NCBI GenBank assembly: GCA_002722245.1
Contig: PBLA01000029.1
Span: 22,049 to 86,048, forward strand
Reading direction: 5' to 3'
DNA length: 64,000 nucleotides
Source of the DNA: Flavobacteriales bacterium
GTDB lineage: Bacteria > Bacteroidota > Bacteroidia > Flavobacteriales_C > GCA-002722245
Of this stretch, positions 1 to 8,593 are shown in pieces. A program made the translations under genes and the position numbers. The notes beneath the pieces are model-generated. The model was not told the origin of the DNA. It ran no database searches and saw nothing but the letters and a program-made list of their open reading frames with translations. How positions within the stretch are numbered: the first letter of the stretch is position 1; each line of letters begins with the position of its first letter.

Positions 1-1
1 G

Positions 2-490
2 GATTCAATATTATGTGAGTCTGAAGGAGAACAAATTGCAATTACAGCAAATTATATTGCGTTTTTACCCGGAGAATTGCAATGGAGTGATGGGACATTA
101 AATGAAGACTCTATTCTCGTATCGGATACGTTAGAGTATTGGGCGAAGTATATTGATGTATATGGATGTGAAGGGGTAGATTCTATTAAAATCAGTAATT
201 TTTGTATTCCTCCCGAGCCAGAGTTGCCTAATGTAGCTTCTGAGGATTCTCCTTTTACCCCAACAGGAGATGTTGCACCTGAGCAAATTCTTGAAAGTTC
301 GTTAACGATTTATAACCGATGGGGATTAGAGGTTTTCGCTTTGAACTCCAGTGATGAATTACCTGTGTGGAAAGGGTATAATAAAAAGGATAATCCTTGT
401 TCTTCTGGTGTTTATTATTGGATTTGGGAATTTACAGACAATACATACACTGAGAAACGTTACAATGGTTTTGTTCATTTCATTCGTTAG
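2..490 (+). CDS. Secreted/surface protein with type B T9SS (gliding-motility-type) C-terminal domain, 5' partial
   Basis: The frame is open from the first bases of the window, so this is the 3' end of a larger gene; the internal TTG at 77 is not a credible start. The upstream part (C-E-S-E-G-E-Q...LQWSDGTLNEDSI...VYGCEGVDS) looks like a PKD/Ig-like repeat with the usual WSDG and GC...D spacing. The last ~65 residues match the CHU_C/gliding-motility-associated C-terminal type: IYNRWGLEVF, then W-K-G-Y-N, GVYYWIWEF and a terminal GFVHFIR. In this phylum such tails direct export by the type IX system, with retention at or release from the cell surface. The function of the main body is unknown because it lies outside the window. 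Confidence 0.85.
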   Translation, partial: DSILCESEGEQIAITANYIAFLPGELQWSDGTLNEDSILVSDTLEYWAKYIDVYGCEGVDSIKISNFCIPPEPELPNVASEDSPFTPTGDVAPEQILESSLTIYNRWGLEVFALNSSDELPVWKGYNKKDNPCSSGVYYWIWEFTDNTYTEKRYNGFVHFIR

Positions 491-502
491 CTTTTGAATA
501 AG

Positions 503-877
503 TTAACAAACTTGGCTTACTATTCTTTCTTTTGCCATATGGCAAATTCGTTTTGAAAGACCCTTTGAATATTGGAAAAAGAATTGAAACTCTGTTGGGG
601 TGAACTGACCTGCAATTAGATAGGTTAAAGAGGTTTTAAATTGTAGATTGTGTTTAAACAGTTGGTCAATGATTACCTTTTTTTCTTCTTGTGGTTGTTT
701 TTTCCAATCAATTTTTAAATTGGATATTTGTTCGTGAAATCGCACAATCAACAGATCGTTTTGAAGTTTTAATATTGGACGCAAAGTTTGATTTTGAAAG
801 TTTTCTTCGGCTGAACAACTGTCCGAAGATATTTTTTTGATGGAAGGTCTGATGTTTTTTCTTTGATCATTCTCCAT
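503..877 (-). CDS. Conserved small protein of the TetR-ABC1 operon, function unknown
   Basis: A 124-residue soluble protein without signal peptide or membrane segment. It starts inside the end of the ABC1 kinase gene (11-bp overlap), so the two are translationally coupled and third in a tetR-ABC1-this gene operon. Visible features are the segment FQNQTLRPILKLQNDLL and a C-terminal region with TPTEFQFFFQYSKGLSKR. From memory, similar flavobacterial proteins next to ABC1 kinases are sometimes labelled glyoxalase, but I see no VOC/glyoxalase metal-ligand pattern and do not use that name. Conservation of the neighbourhood suggests a role with the kinase, which is inference. Confidence 0.7.
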   Translation of the reverse strand: MENDQRKNIRPSIKKISSDSCSAEENFQNQTLRPILKLQNDLLIVRFHEQISNLKIDWKKQPQEEKKVIIDQLFKHNLQFKTSLTYLIAGQFTPTEFQFFFQYSKGLSKRICHMAKERIVSQVC

Positions 878-2189
878 TTGAATCAGGACTATAATTCATG
901 GTGACAATATTTTTACTTTTAAGATCAAACATCAAATTGTATAACCCAAAAAATGTTCTGTTCATATAAATGAAATGTTTAGATCCTCTTCCTCCATTTT
1001 GATTTCGCAGCTCTTTATCTTTAGATAGTTTTTCACCTAAAGCGACAATTTCTTGAAAAAATTCTTCATTTGAAAAATCAAAAGTTTCAGATTGAAAAGG
1101 TTTAGTGAATACAGATAGAAGTTCTGAAAAAATTGATTCAATAAATTGTTCTTCCTCAGGTGTGTCATCATCATAAAGCACTTCAAGTCGTTTTAAAATA
1201 GATTTAAATTGATTACTATTATTTCGATTTTCTTCCTTAACCAATTCGAAATACGGTGTGTAAAAATTATCTGGAATAGTTTTCAAACATCCAAAGTCCA
1301 ATACAATCAAATTACAGTCTTTATCAACCAAAAAGTTTCCAGGGTGTGGATCTGCATGAAACTTTTTAAGCACGTGAAGTTGAAACATGTAAAAATCCCA
1401 GAGTGCTTGAGAAATTTTGTGAGCTTCTGGTGTACCAGCCATTCTTTCACAAAACGTAGATAGGTGTTCGCCCTCCATCCATTCCATAGTAAGGACTTTA
1501 TCGGATGAAAATTCGGTATAATATTTTGGGAATATGATGTTTTTTAGTTTTGAACATTCAGATGCAAGAGTTTTACCTTGAATTAATTCATTATGATAAT
1601 CAGTTTCTTCAAGAAGCTTATTTTTTACTTCTTGAAAATATACATCCGCATCTTTACTGGAGATGTTTAGTAATTTAAGCGCAAATGGTTTAACTAATGC
1701 TAAATCACTTGATATACTATTAGCTACACCTGGATATTGAATTTTAACAGCAAAATGTTCCCCATTTTTACTGGCCTTGTGAACTTGACCGATACTTGCT
1801 GCATAAATTGCATCAGAACTGAACGAATCAAAAATTTCGGATGGACTTTTTCCAAAGCTTTTTGAGAAAGTTTTAGAAATTAAGGGACCCGAAAGGGGAG
1901 GGACGGAAAATTGGGAAAGCGAAAATTTTTCAACATATTCTTTTGGTAGCACACTCTTATCCATACTCATCATTTGAGCAACTTTTAAAGCACTTCCTTT
2001 AAGATTTTTTAATCCATCATAAATATCTTCAGCATTATCCTCGTTTAGAATTTGATCGGCCTCTTCCTTGGATTTTGTAACTCTATTTGCATAGTATTTT
2101 ACATAATTTCCACCCACTTTAGCGCCCGTTTTTATAATATTTGAAGCACGTTGTAATTTTGAGGTTGGTATGCTGTTGATTGTTTTCAT
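867..2189 (-). CDS. ABC1/AarF/UbiB-family atypical protein kinase
   Basis: A 440-residue member of the ABC1 (UbiB/COQ8-like) family of atypical kinases/ATPases, which in other bacteria act in quinone synthesis or membrane-lipid homeostasis. Family landmarks are in order: a KxGQ-type motif written KVAQ (69-72), the Ala-rich nucleotide loop YAASIGQVH (129-137), the VAIK-type lysine in FAVKIQ (K149), the catalytic segment HADPHPGNF near residue 280 and the metal-binding LDFG just after it. The Gly-to-Ala change in KxGQ is worth noting. The gene lies 1 bp downstream of a TetR regulator and overlaps the next gene, so it is the middle of a three-gene operon. The substrate is unknown; no ubi/men genes are adjacent. 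Confidence 0.9.
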   Translation of the reverse strand: MKTINSIPTSKLQRASNIIKTGAKVGGNYVKYYANRVTKSKEEADQILNEDNAEDIYDGLKNLKGSALKVAQMMSMDKSVLPKEYVEKFSLSQFSVPPLSGPLISKTFSKSFGKSPSEIFDSFSSDAIYAASIGQVHKASKNGEHFAVKIQYPGVANSISSDLALVKPFALKLLNISSKDADVYFQEVKNKLLEETDYHNELIQGKTLASECSKLKNIIFPKYYTEFSSDKVLTMEWMEGEHLSTFCERMAGTPEAHKISQALWDFYMFQLHVLKKFHADPHPGNFLVDKDCNLIVLDFGCLKTIPDNFYTPYFELVKEENRNNSNQFKSILKRLEVLYDDDTPEEEQFIESIFSELLSVFTKPFQSETFDFSNEEFFQEIVALGEKLSKDKELRNQNGGRGSKHFIYMNRTFFGLYNLMFDLKSKNIVTMNYSPDSNGE

Positions 2190-2190
2190 A

Positions 2191-2826
2191 TTAATTCATT
2201 TTAAAAGCGTCTTTGAAAATAAATTTTCCAAAATCAATGACGCTTTCTAACTGACTGAAATTAAATAGTTCGAAACCTACTGAGGTGGATTTTTCAATAA
2301 ATGCATCCGTTTTTTCAAAACTTGGTGATTCATCTTTCATCCAATATTTGATGATAGTTAGAAACTGACCCCATAAAACTTCACTAATCCCTTTTTCTTG
2401 AAATTCCCTTAACTGATCCACCGGGATTTCTGGTTGTTTAAGATCTAAACTTTCAACAAAAGATTTAAAATGGGATTTTACACCATGAATGTTAGAGAGT
2501 CCTTTGATTGGATTTTTAATATCCAATAAGTAGAGCGCTAAACTCCTATTTGCGGTTAGGTTTTCAATGTAAGTGTAATAAAGGGATAATAGTTTGTCTT
2601 TTTCGCTAAAGCTTTCATATTCTTTATTCGCTTTTAGTACTTTAATTGTTTCTTCAAAAAAATGAGTAAATACAAATTTTTCAATTGATTCGAATGACCC
2701 AAAAAATTGGTAAAATTTAGATTCCTCAATTTTTATGGATTGACAAAATTTATAAACATTTAAGGGGCGTTTTCCTTCTGTTAAAAGATGGTTGGTGTAT
2801 GCTTCTACTAAATCCGATTTTTCCAT
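2191..2826 (-). CDS. TetR-family transcriptional regulator
   Basis: A 211-residue protein with an N-terminal helix-turn-helix region of TetR type (roughly residues 5-50: LLTEGKRPLNVYKFCQSIKIEESKFYQFFGSFESIEKFVF) and an all-helical C-terminal ligand/dimerisation half. It is the first gene of an operon with the ABC1 kinase and a small conserved protein. A TATATTTG -7 box and a perfect 10-bp inverted repeat lie just upstream, as expected for an autoregulated TetR gene. The recognition helix is less canonical than in TetR/QacR, but SKFYQFFGS aligns with the usual T-x-Y-x-Y-F-x-S/N. The effector is unknown. Confidence 0.8.
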   Translation of the reverse strand: MEKSDLVEAYTNHLLTEGKRPLNVYKFCQSIKIEESKFYQFFGSFESIEKFVFTHFFEETIKVLKANKEYESFSEKDKLLSLYYTYIENLTANRSLALYLLDIKNPIKGLSNIHGVKSHFKSFVESLDLKQPEIPVDQLREFQEKGISEVLWGQFLTIIKYWMKDESPSFEKTDAFIEKSTSVGFELFNFSQLESVIDFGKFIFKDAFKMN

Positions 2827-2840
2827 ATTATTTGTTTTAA

Positions 2841-2848
2841 CAAATATA
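2841..2848 (-). promoter_or_regulatory. -7 promoter box of the tetR-ABC1 operon
   Basis: On the minus strand this reads TATATTTG, an exact match to the Bacteroidota TAnnTTTG -7 consensus, 15 nt upstream of the tetR ATG. No good TTTG -33 element is visible; instead the palindrome at 2869-2891 covers that area. Confidence 0.5.
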
Positions 2849-2868
2849 CATATATTGTGAATACCACG

Positions 2869-2891
2869 CGTACATTAATTGTTAATGTACG
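2869..2891. promoter_or_regulatory. Palindromic candidate operator upstream of tetR
   Basis: A perfect inverted repeat with 10-bp arms, CGTACATTAA and TTAATGTACG, separated by TTG. It sits 21 nt upstream of the -7 box, where the -33 element would be. A second, overlapping imperfect dyad (TGTTAA-N6-TTAACA, 2880-2897) extends it. Size, symmetry and location fit a TetR-dimer operator, so autorepression is likely. Confidence 0.6.
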
Positions 2892-2994
2892 TTAACATTG
2901 TATTGAATTTCAATAGGAGATTCTTTTCTTATGACATGACCGTTTGCTTTAATTGAATATACCAAAAAAGGCTGCTTTAATTCAATGTTAGCGA

Positions 2995-3495
2995 TTAACT
3001 AACTGTTTCTCTCACTTTAAAACTCCAAGTGAAATAGTATTCGCAAACCAAATCACCAAAATCATTAAATCCTTGAGCACAAGCAGTTACTTGAACAGGT
3101 GTATTTTCTGCAACACATTTTTGTAAAGCGGATTTAAATTTTGCGCCATCGTTACATGTAAAGCGAATTCTTCCCGTTGCTTTTTTAAGGAATTTACCAT
3201 TTGATTCAACAACTAAAACAGCAATTGATTCATCATGTTTTGCCATTGAAAAAATTGCCAATACTCCTGTGCTTAATTCAGCAGTCATTGCAAGTACAGC
3301 AAAATAAATGGATTTAAAAGGGTTTTTGTTGAGGTATTTATATTTTACCTCAGTGATGGCGGAGTCTTCATCAAGTGCTTTTAATCGAAGGCCTACAAAA
3401 AACGCTAAAGGAAGTTTAAACAACTTGAAGAGCTTAAATTTTAATGGCGAAAGCATTCGCTTTTGAAGCTTTAGTTGTTGAGGAGAAAGACTCAT
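2995..3495 (-). CDS. DUF4442 hotdog-fold protein, thioesterase-like
   Basis: A 166-residue protein that I place in the DUF4442 (hotdog, YiiD-C-like) family. The segment YLNKNPFKSIYFAVLAMTAELSTGVLA matches the N-P-x-x-S-x-Y-F-A-A-x-x-x-A-A-E-L-x-T-G family pattern, where the conserved Glu lies in the hotdog helix. The last third has alternating strands (RIRFTC, VQVTACAQGF, YYFTWSF). There is no signal peptide. It is monocistronic or loosely linked to the DUF3817 gene upstream (35-bp gap). Acyl-CoA thioester substrates are plausible from the fold, but the substrate is not known. Confidence 0.75.
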   Translation of the reverse strand: MSLSPQQLKLQKRMLSPLKFKLFKLFKLPLAFFVGLRLKALDEDSAITEVKYKYLNKNPFKSIYFAVLAMTAELSTGVLAIFSMAKHDESIAVLVVESNGKFLKKATGRIRFTCNDGAKFKSALQKCVAENTPVQVTACAQGFNDFGDLVCEYYFTWSFKVRETVS

Positions 3496-3530
3496 GATTT
3501 GAAGTACGATTGGACAATATCAGAGTTACA

Positions 3531-3860
3531 TTAAGAATCTATAACATCTTCATTATTAGCATTTTTTCTGATGTACTTGAAATATTTATAATCTACCCAA
3601 AAGGTCATAAATGGAACAATCGAAGCAATACCGCAAATAAAAAGTCGTCCAAATTTCCAGTTTTCTTGTTTGTAAACAGGTAATAATAAAACTAAGTAGG
3701 CGATAAAAAATATACCATGTATCATCCCCGGTATTCTCACTGCCGAGTCAATACCTGCACTATATTTTAAAGGCATAGCAATCAAATAAAGCGCGATACA
3801 GGTAATTCCTTCAATTAATGCAGCAATTCTTAGTCTTCCTATGTGGTTTTTAAGGTTCAT
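3531..3860 (-). CDS. DUF3817 integral membrane protein
   Basis: A 109-residue protein with three predicted membrane helices. The N-terminal LRIAALIEGITCIALYL and the central PGMIHGIFFIAYL, with its conserved G-x-x-H-G, are typical of the DUF3817/YdzA-like family; the third helix (FGRLFICGIASIVPFMTFWVD) is followed by a charged tail. Family function is not established. It lies between the SUI1-like and DUF4442 genes on the same strand, and co-transcription is possible but not shown. Confidence 0.8.
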   Translation of the reverse strand: MNLKNHIGRLRIAALIEGITCIALYLIAMPLKYSAGIDSAVRIPGMIHGIFFIAYLVLLLPVYKQENWKFGRLFICGIASIVPFMTFWVDYKYFKYIRKNANNEDVIDS

Positions 3861-3900
3861 CTAAGTTTAAAATTTAACAACAACAATTTTCTTTAATGCT

Positions 3901-4245
3901 TTATCCCCCTTTTCTTTTTACTTGATATCCTTCCAATTGAAGTAATGAAACAATTTTATCTCTAAAATCACCCTGAATTAAAATCTCTCCGTTTTTTGCA
4001 GAGCCGCCAACACCGCATTTTGATTTCAGTAGTTTACCCAAATCTTTTAAATCCTCTTCTGAGCCTACAAAACCTTCAACCAAAGAAACAGCTTTACCTT
4101 TTCGATTTTTTTTATCCAAACTCACATAAAGTTGTTGTTCATGAGGTGGAAGCGTTTCTTCATCTTCTCTATTCCCATGATCATAATCAAAGTCTGGATT
4201 GGTTGAATAAACCATGCCGAGTCTTTCTTTCCAATCGTTTTCCAT
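3901..4245 (-). CDS. SUI1/eIF1-family translation factor-like protein
   Basis: A 114-residue protein of the bacterial YciH/SUI1 family, related to eukaryotic eIF1. The C-terminal 75 residues carry the family signature: RKGKAVSLVEGF, a GVGGSAKNGEILIQGD loop (usually G-C-G-G-T-x-K-x-G-x-I-x-I-Q-G-D) and the final ekv-L-x-x-x-G-Y-x-V-K-R-x-G-G. The N-terminal ~35 residues are acidic and variable. It probably binds the small ribosomal subunit and affects start-site selection. A TAACTTTG box ends only 4 nt before the ATG, hinting at a leaderless transcript. Confidence 0.9.
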   Translation of the reverse strand: MENDWKERLGMVYSTNPDFDYDHGNREDEETLPPHEQQLYVSLDKKNRKGKAVSLVEGFVGSEEDLKDLGKLLKSKCGVGGSAKNGEILIQGDFRDKIVSLLQLEGYQVKRKGG

Positions 4246-4249
4246 AATA

Positions 4250-4257
4250 CAAAGTTA
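4250..4257 (-). promoter_or_regulatory. -7 box directly before the SUI1-like gene
   Basis: Minus-strand TAACTTTG matches TAnnTTTG and ends 4 nt before the ATG, so transcription would begin at or next to the start codon. A second match (TATTTTTG, 4364-4371) further upstream would give a normal leader, so leaderless use is only a possibility. Confidence 0.4.
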
Positions 4258-4376
4258 ATTGATATTAGATATGTTTCAAATAGCGCTTTAAAAGCAACTG
4301 TAATTCTCTGTCCGAAAAAAAAGGATAACAACGATTATGAAAGAATAAATTAATACTTTAACACAAAAATAAACGT

Positions 4377-5438
4377 ATGGAAAATTTTAGTTGGCAAGAA
4401 CCATTTGGAATTCAATTACTGGATTGGGGAATAACGGCGGGATTAATTACACTGTCAATTCTTGGAGCAAAAGTTATTTTTTGGCTCTTGAGCAAGGTTA
4501 TCAGTAAGCTTGCAAAAAAGACCAAATCTCAACTGGATGATCTACTCATAAATCTATTGGAAAAACCGATTGCTTACATTTTAGGTTCAATAGGGATCTG
4601 GAAGTCTCTCAGCTGGTTGCAATTAGGTGAAATAGGGCAGAGTAGAATTGATAAATTCTTTTTCATCGTTTTACTTGGTTTTATCGCTTGGGCAATAACC
4701 AGGACAATTGAAGCTTTAATTGAGAGTTATTTAGTCCCTATTATAGAGAAAACAGAAAGTGATTTAGATGATCAATTAATTCCTATTCTAAGAAAAGTAC
4801 TAAAATCCACTGTTTGGATTATGGCTATCATTCTTGGGTTGAATAACGCAGGATATGATGTGGGAGCAATTGTTGCTGGTCTTGGTATTGGTGGATTAGC
4901 TCTTGCTTTAGCAGCACAAGATTCTGTGAAAAATCTTTTTGGTGGGTTTACAATTTTTGTAGATAAGCCATTTAAGGTAAAAGATAGAATTAAGATTTCA
5001 GGGTTTGATGGTGCCGTTGAAGAGATCGGCATTAGAAGTACTCGAATTAGAACGTTAGATGGACGGATGGTTACAATTCCTAACTCAAAGTTTTCTGAAA
5101 GTGCGATTGAAAATATTAGTTCTGAACCATCTAGAAAAGTTGTTTTAAATCTGGGATTGACGTATGATACAAAAAGTGATGGAGTTAAAGAGGCAATGGG
5201 TCTTTTAAAAGATATTGTAAACAGTAAAGAGGGTGTTGATGAAAAAGTTTTTGTTGGATTTAATGCATTTAATGACTCTGCTTTGAATGTGATTTGTGTG
5301 TATTATATTTCTCCTGGTGCAGATATCCTTGGAGTTCAAACAGAAATTAATTTAGAGATTTTAGATAAGTTTGCGCATGCAAAATTAGATTTTGCCTTTC
5401 CTACTCAAACTTTATTTATTGAAAAAGATTCTGAATAA
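4377..5438 (+). CDS. MscS-family mechanosensitive ion channel
   Basis: A 353-residue small-conductance mechanosensitive channel. N-terminal membrane helices at about residues 15-40, 55-75 and 92-115 precede the pore helix GLGIGGLALALAAQDSVKN (about 167-186), with the Gly/Ala packing face and the AQD...KN sequence typical of MscS TM3. The beta domain follows (FGGFTIFVDKPFKVKDRI, then GAVEEIGIRSTRIRTLDGRMVTIPNS), and then the alpha/beta C-terminal domain. It should sit in the inner membrane and release osmolytes on hypo-osmotic shock. It is a single gene, divergent from the SUI1 gene and followed by a strong hairpin. Confidence 0.95.
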   Translation: MENFSWQEPFGIQLLDWGITAGLITLSILGAKVIFWLLSKVISKLAKKTKSQLDDLLINLLEKPIAYILGSIGIWKSLSWLQLGEIGQSRIDKFFFIVLLGFIAWAITRTIEALIESYLVPIIEKTESDLDDQLIPILRKVLKSTVWIMAIILGLNNAGYDVGAIVAGLGIGGLALALAAQDSVKNLFGGFTIFVDKPFKVKDRIKISGFDGAVEEIGIRSTRIRTLDGRMVTIPNSKFSESAIENISSEPSRKVVLNLGLTYDTKSDGVKEAMGLLKDIVNSKEGVDEKVFVGFNAFNDSALNVICVYYISPGADILGVQTEINLEILDKFAHAKLDFAFPTQTLFIEKDSE

Positions 5439-5474
5439 ATATAACCTTACTATCAGTGTGTAATATTAAAGAAC

Positions 5475-5500
5475 AAATAAGGGGCATATGCCCCTTATTT
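5475..5500. terminator. Bidirectional terminator between mscS and fadE
   Basis: Perfect 11-bp stem AAATAAGGGGC / GCCCCTTATTT with an ATAT loop. A/T runs on both sides suit termination of both converging genes. Confidence 0.85.
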
Positions 5501-5525
5501 TGTTTGTTATTTTATGCCTTATAAT

Positions 5526-7313
5526 TTACAAGGCATACTTGTTTTCTGCAATTAAATGTTGGGCAATAGATTGCCTCGCTTCTTTTACATTGAAGGGGGC
5601 GACTTTCGTAAAACGCTTAATACCTAACAACATCATTCTCTGCTCATCTCCTTCTGCAAAGGAATTAATGGCGTCTTTACCTGATTTATTTATTTTATCT
5701 GCAGCATCGTAAATGTAGGTTTGAACAGCAGCAATTTTTTGCTCAGCCTCTTGTTCTCCTTTTAATTGAATAATTTTTTTAACCCGAAGAAGCATAGATT
5801 CTGCCACATAGGTTTGTATAACCATATCTGAGAGGTTCATTAAGATTTCTTGTTCCTTAGCAAGAGAGGTCATTAATTTCTGTACGGCTGCTCCTGCTGT
5901 CATTAAAATAGCCTTTTTAAAATTAGCGATATATCTGTCCTCAGCGGCAAGTAAACGATCATCTTGTTCTCCAAAATCTGGAATACTCATTAACTCTTTT
6001 TGAACAGCTTGCGCAGGTCCAAGTAAGTTAAGTTGACCTTTCATAGCTCTTTTCAAAAGCATATCTACAATAAGCATTCGGTTGATTTCATTCGTTCCTT
6101 CAAATATTCTGTTTATTCGAGAATCTCTGTATGATCGTTCCATTGGCGCGTCTGCAGAGTATCCCATACCACCAAATACTTGAACACCTTCATCGATTAC
6201 ATAATCCAATGCTTCGGAACCAAATACTTTAAGAATTGCAGCTTCGATAGCGAACTCTTCAACACCTTTTAATTTGGCTTGCGCTTCATCCATTCCGCCA
6301 GCGAGCAATTCTTCCGTAGCCTGATCAATATTTAATCCTGTTCGATATAATGCGGATTCAACAGCAAAAGATTGTATCGCCTGCTCTGCTAATTTATACC
6401 GAATCGCACCATACTTAGAAATTTGTCTGCCAAATTGCTCTCTTTCGTTGGAGTAATTTATGGATTGACTAATAATTCTTTTCATAGCACCGAGCGCGGC
6501 TGCAGCCAGTTTAATTCGCCCAATGTTTAGGATATTTAGTGCAATTTTAAATCCTCCTTCCCGTTCACCTAAAAAGTTTTCTTTTGGTACTTTAACATCA
6601 TTAAAAAATACTTGTCGAGTAGAAGATCCTTTTATACCCATCTTATGTTCCTCCGGATTCAAACTAATTCCTCCGAACTCTTTTTCAACGATAAGAGCGC
6701 TTAAGTTTTCATCGTTATCTACTTTAGCAAATACAATGAAAATATCAGCAAACCCTCCATTGGTAATCCACATTTTCTGTCCATTCAGGGTGTAATGTGA
6801 ACCATCTTCAGAAAGAACAGCTTTTGTTTTACCAGAGTTAGCGTCAGAACCTGATCCAGGTTCTGTTAAACAATAACATGCCTTTTTAGCCCCCGTGGTT
6901 AAATCAGGAAGATATTTTGCCTTTTGCTCTTCATTTCCATAGTAAAGAATAGGAAGAGTTCCAATTCCGGTATGTGCAGATAGGGCAACGGCAAAGGAAT
7001 GACCGGATCCAGTTGCTTCATTGATAAGAAGTGAAGTATTGAAATCTTTCTCAAAACCACCATATTTAGCTGGTATTGAAATTCCTAATAAACCAAGCTC
7101 TCCTGCTTTATCTAATTTGGAAGGCATTAATCCCTCCTCAAGTTGGTCAATGCGATCTAAATCAGGAAATATTTCTGCATTAAGGAAGTCATAACATGTA
7201 TCCCGCATCATTTTTTGTTCCTCATCCCATTCTTCAGCAATGAAAATATCTTCTATATTGGCTTCTTTAATTAAAAACTCGCCTCCTTTGATTGATTTTT
7301 TTTCGTCTGACAT
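5526..7313 (-). CDS. fadE: Acyl-CoA dehydrogenase, FadE-like
   Basis: A ~595-residue acyl-CoA dehydrogenase, the first oxidation step of beta-oxidation (FAD-dependent, passing electrons to ETF). Landmarks in order are the CYCLTEPGSGSDA FAD/substrate motif, KMWITNGGFADIFIVFA, the R-x-F-G-R-x-I-x-x-Y arginine segment (REQFGRQISKYGA), YSADAPMERSYRDSRINRI and GTNEINR with the catalytic Glu region near residue 408. It has a ~170-residue C-terminal extension as in VLCAD/ACAD9-like and Bacillus FadE enzymes. The ATG at 7313 is chosen because the longer frame begins at a TTG with no coding-like N-terminus. It is the last gene of a fadD-fadN-MORN-fadA-fadE operon. Confidence 0.95.
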   Translation of the reverse strand: MSDEKKSIKGGEFLIKEANIEDIFIAEEWDEEQKMMRDTCYDFLNAEIFPDLDRIDQLEEGLMPSKLDKAGELGLLGISIPAKYGGFEKDFNTSLLINEATGSGHSFAVALSAHTGIGTLPILYYGNEEQKAKYLPDLTTGAKKACYCLTEPGSGSDANSGKTKAVLSEDGSHYTLNGQKMWITNGGFADIFIVFAKVDNDENLSALIVEKEFGGISLNPEEHKMGIKGSSTRQVFFNDVKVPKENFLGEREGGFKIALNILNIGRIKLAAAALGAMKRIISQSINYSNEREQFGRQISKYGAIRYKLAEQAIQSFAVESALYRTGLNIDQATEELLAGGMDEAQAKLKGVEEFAIEAAILKVFGSEALDYVIDEGVQVFGGMGYSADAPMERSYRDSRINRIFEGTNEINRMLIVDMLLKRAMKGQLNLLGPAQAVQKELMSIPDFGEQDDRLLAAEDRYIANFKKAILMTAGAAVQKLMTSLAKEQEILMNLSDMVIQTYVAESMLLRVKKIIQLKGEQEAEQKIAAVQTYIYDAADKINKSGKDAINSFAEGDEQRMMLLGIKRFTKVAPFNVKEARQSIAQHLIAENKYAL

Positions 7314-7413
7314 AATGTTTTCTTTTAAAAGGATCAATTAAGCGTTATTACTTAAAACGATCCCAGTTAATAAATTATTTTCTAAAGGAGATTTTAACCT
7401 CCTAAAAAGTTGC

Positions 7414-8589
7414 TTACAGCATTTCAAAAATTCCTGCAGCACCTTGGCCCGTTCCCACACACATGGTGACCATTCCAAATTTTTGATTCCTTCTTTTCAT
7501 TTCATTGAAAAGCTGAACGGATAATTTGGCTCCTGTGCACCCTAATGGATGGCCTAATGCAATCGCCCCTCCATTCACATTCACAATATCCGGGTTTAAA
7601 CCTAACTCTCGAATAACAGCTACTGATTGAGACGCAAAAGCTTCATTCAATTCAATTTGTTCAATTTGATTGAGTTGCATTCCAGCTTTTTCTAAAGCAC
7701 CTGGAACAGCGTAGATTGGACCCACACCCATTATTTTTGGTTCTAAAGCAGCCACGTGATAAGAGACTAATCGCGCAATTGGTTCGATATTGAGCTCTTT
7801 TATCATTTTTTCACTCATTACCATGACAAAAGCTGCACCATCTGAAGTTTGAGATGAATTTCCTGCTGTAACTGATCCTCCTGCGGCAAACACAGGCTTA
7901 AGTTTTGAAAGTGCCTCTATTGTGGTGCCTTTTCTCGGTCCTTCATCGGATTCAACAACAAATTCGCGTTCTTGACGCTTTTCATTTTCATCAAGGAAGA
8001 TCTCTTTGATTGTAACAGGAGCAATATCATCTTTAAAAATACCTTTATCTAACGCATTAAGGGCTTTCATGTGAGAGTGGTAAGAAAATTCATCCTGGTC
8101 TGATCGGGTGATGTTATATTGATTAGCCACTTCTTCTGCGGTTAATCCCATTCCCCAATACCAATCAGGATTATTTTTAGCTATTTCATAGTTTGGAGTA
8201 ATTTTCCAACCCCCAAAAGGGATGGGAGACATACATTCAACACCCCCAGCAATAATGCAATCTGACATACCTGCTTTAATTTTTGCAACTGCAATTGAAA
8301 TTGTTTCAAGGCCAGAGGAGCAATATCTATTAACAGTCATTCCAGGAACTTTCACAGTGTCCAAGCCCATTAGGGATATCATTCGGCCAATGTTTAGTCC
8401 CTGTTCTGCTTCAGGAGTAGCATTTCCACAAATGACATCATCAACACGATTTGGATCCAAATTAGGAAGGTCCGACATGAGTTTCTTCACCACTTGTGCA
8501 CTTAGGTCATCAGGACGAAAAAATCTAAACCCTCCCTTTTTTGATTTTCCAACTGCTGATCTATATCCTGCTACAATGTATGCTTCCAT
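7414..8589 (-). CDS. fadA: Acetyl-CoA C-acyltransferase (3-ketoacyl-CoA thiolase)
   Basis: A 391-residue degradative thiolase catalysing CoA-dependent cleavage of 3-ketoacyl-CoA. The nucleophilic Cys is C90 in [10 protein letters not shown]. The His is H347 in [15 protein letters not shown], and the second catalytic Cys is C377 in [10 protein letters not shown]. Length equals that of bacterial FadA. It follows the MORN-repeat gene by 4 bp and precedes the acyl-CoA dehydrogenase. The order FadN-like, FadA, FadE is that of the Bacillus fadNAE operon, apart from the inserted MORN gene. Confidence 0.96.
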   Translation of the reverse strand: MEAYIVAGYRSAVGKSKKGGFRFFRPDDLSAQVVKKLMSDLPNLDPNRVDDVICGNATPEAEQGLNIGRMISLMGLDTVKVPGMTVNRYCSSGLETISIAVAKIKAGMSDCIIAGGVECMSPIPFGGWKITPNYEIAKNNPDWYWGMGLTAEEVANQYNITRSDQDEFSYHSHMKALNALDKGIFKDDIAPVTIKEIFLDENEKRQEREFVVESDEGPRKGTTIEALSKLKPVFAAGGSVTAGNSSQTSDGAAFVMVMSEKMIKELNIEPIARLVSYHVAALEPKIMGVGPIYAVPGALEKAGMQLNQIEQIELNEAFASQSVAVIRELGLNPDIVNVNGGAIALGHPLGCTGAKLSVQLFNEMKRRNQKFGMVTMCVGTGQGAAGIFEML

Positions 8590-8593
8590 ATTT

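Noticed and set aside
503..877. Glyoxalase function for the 124-aa protein
   Set aside because: No VOC-fold strand pattern or metal-binding His/Glu ligands are visible.
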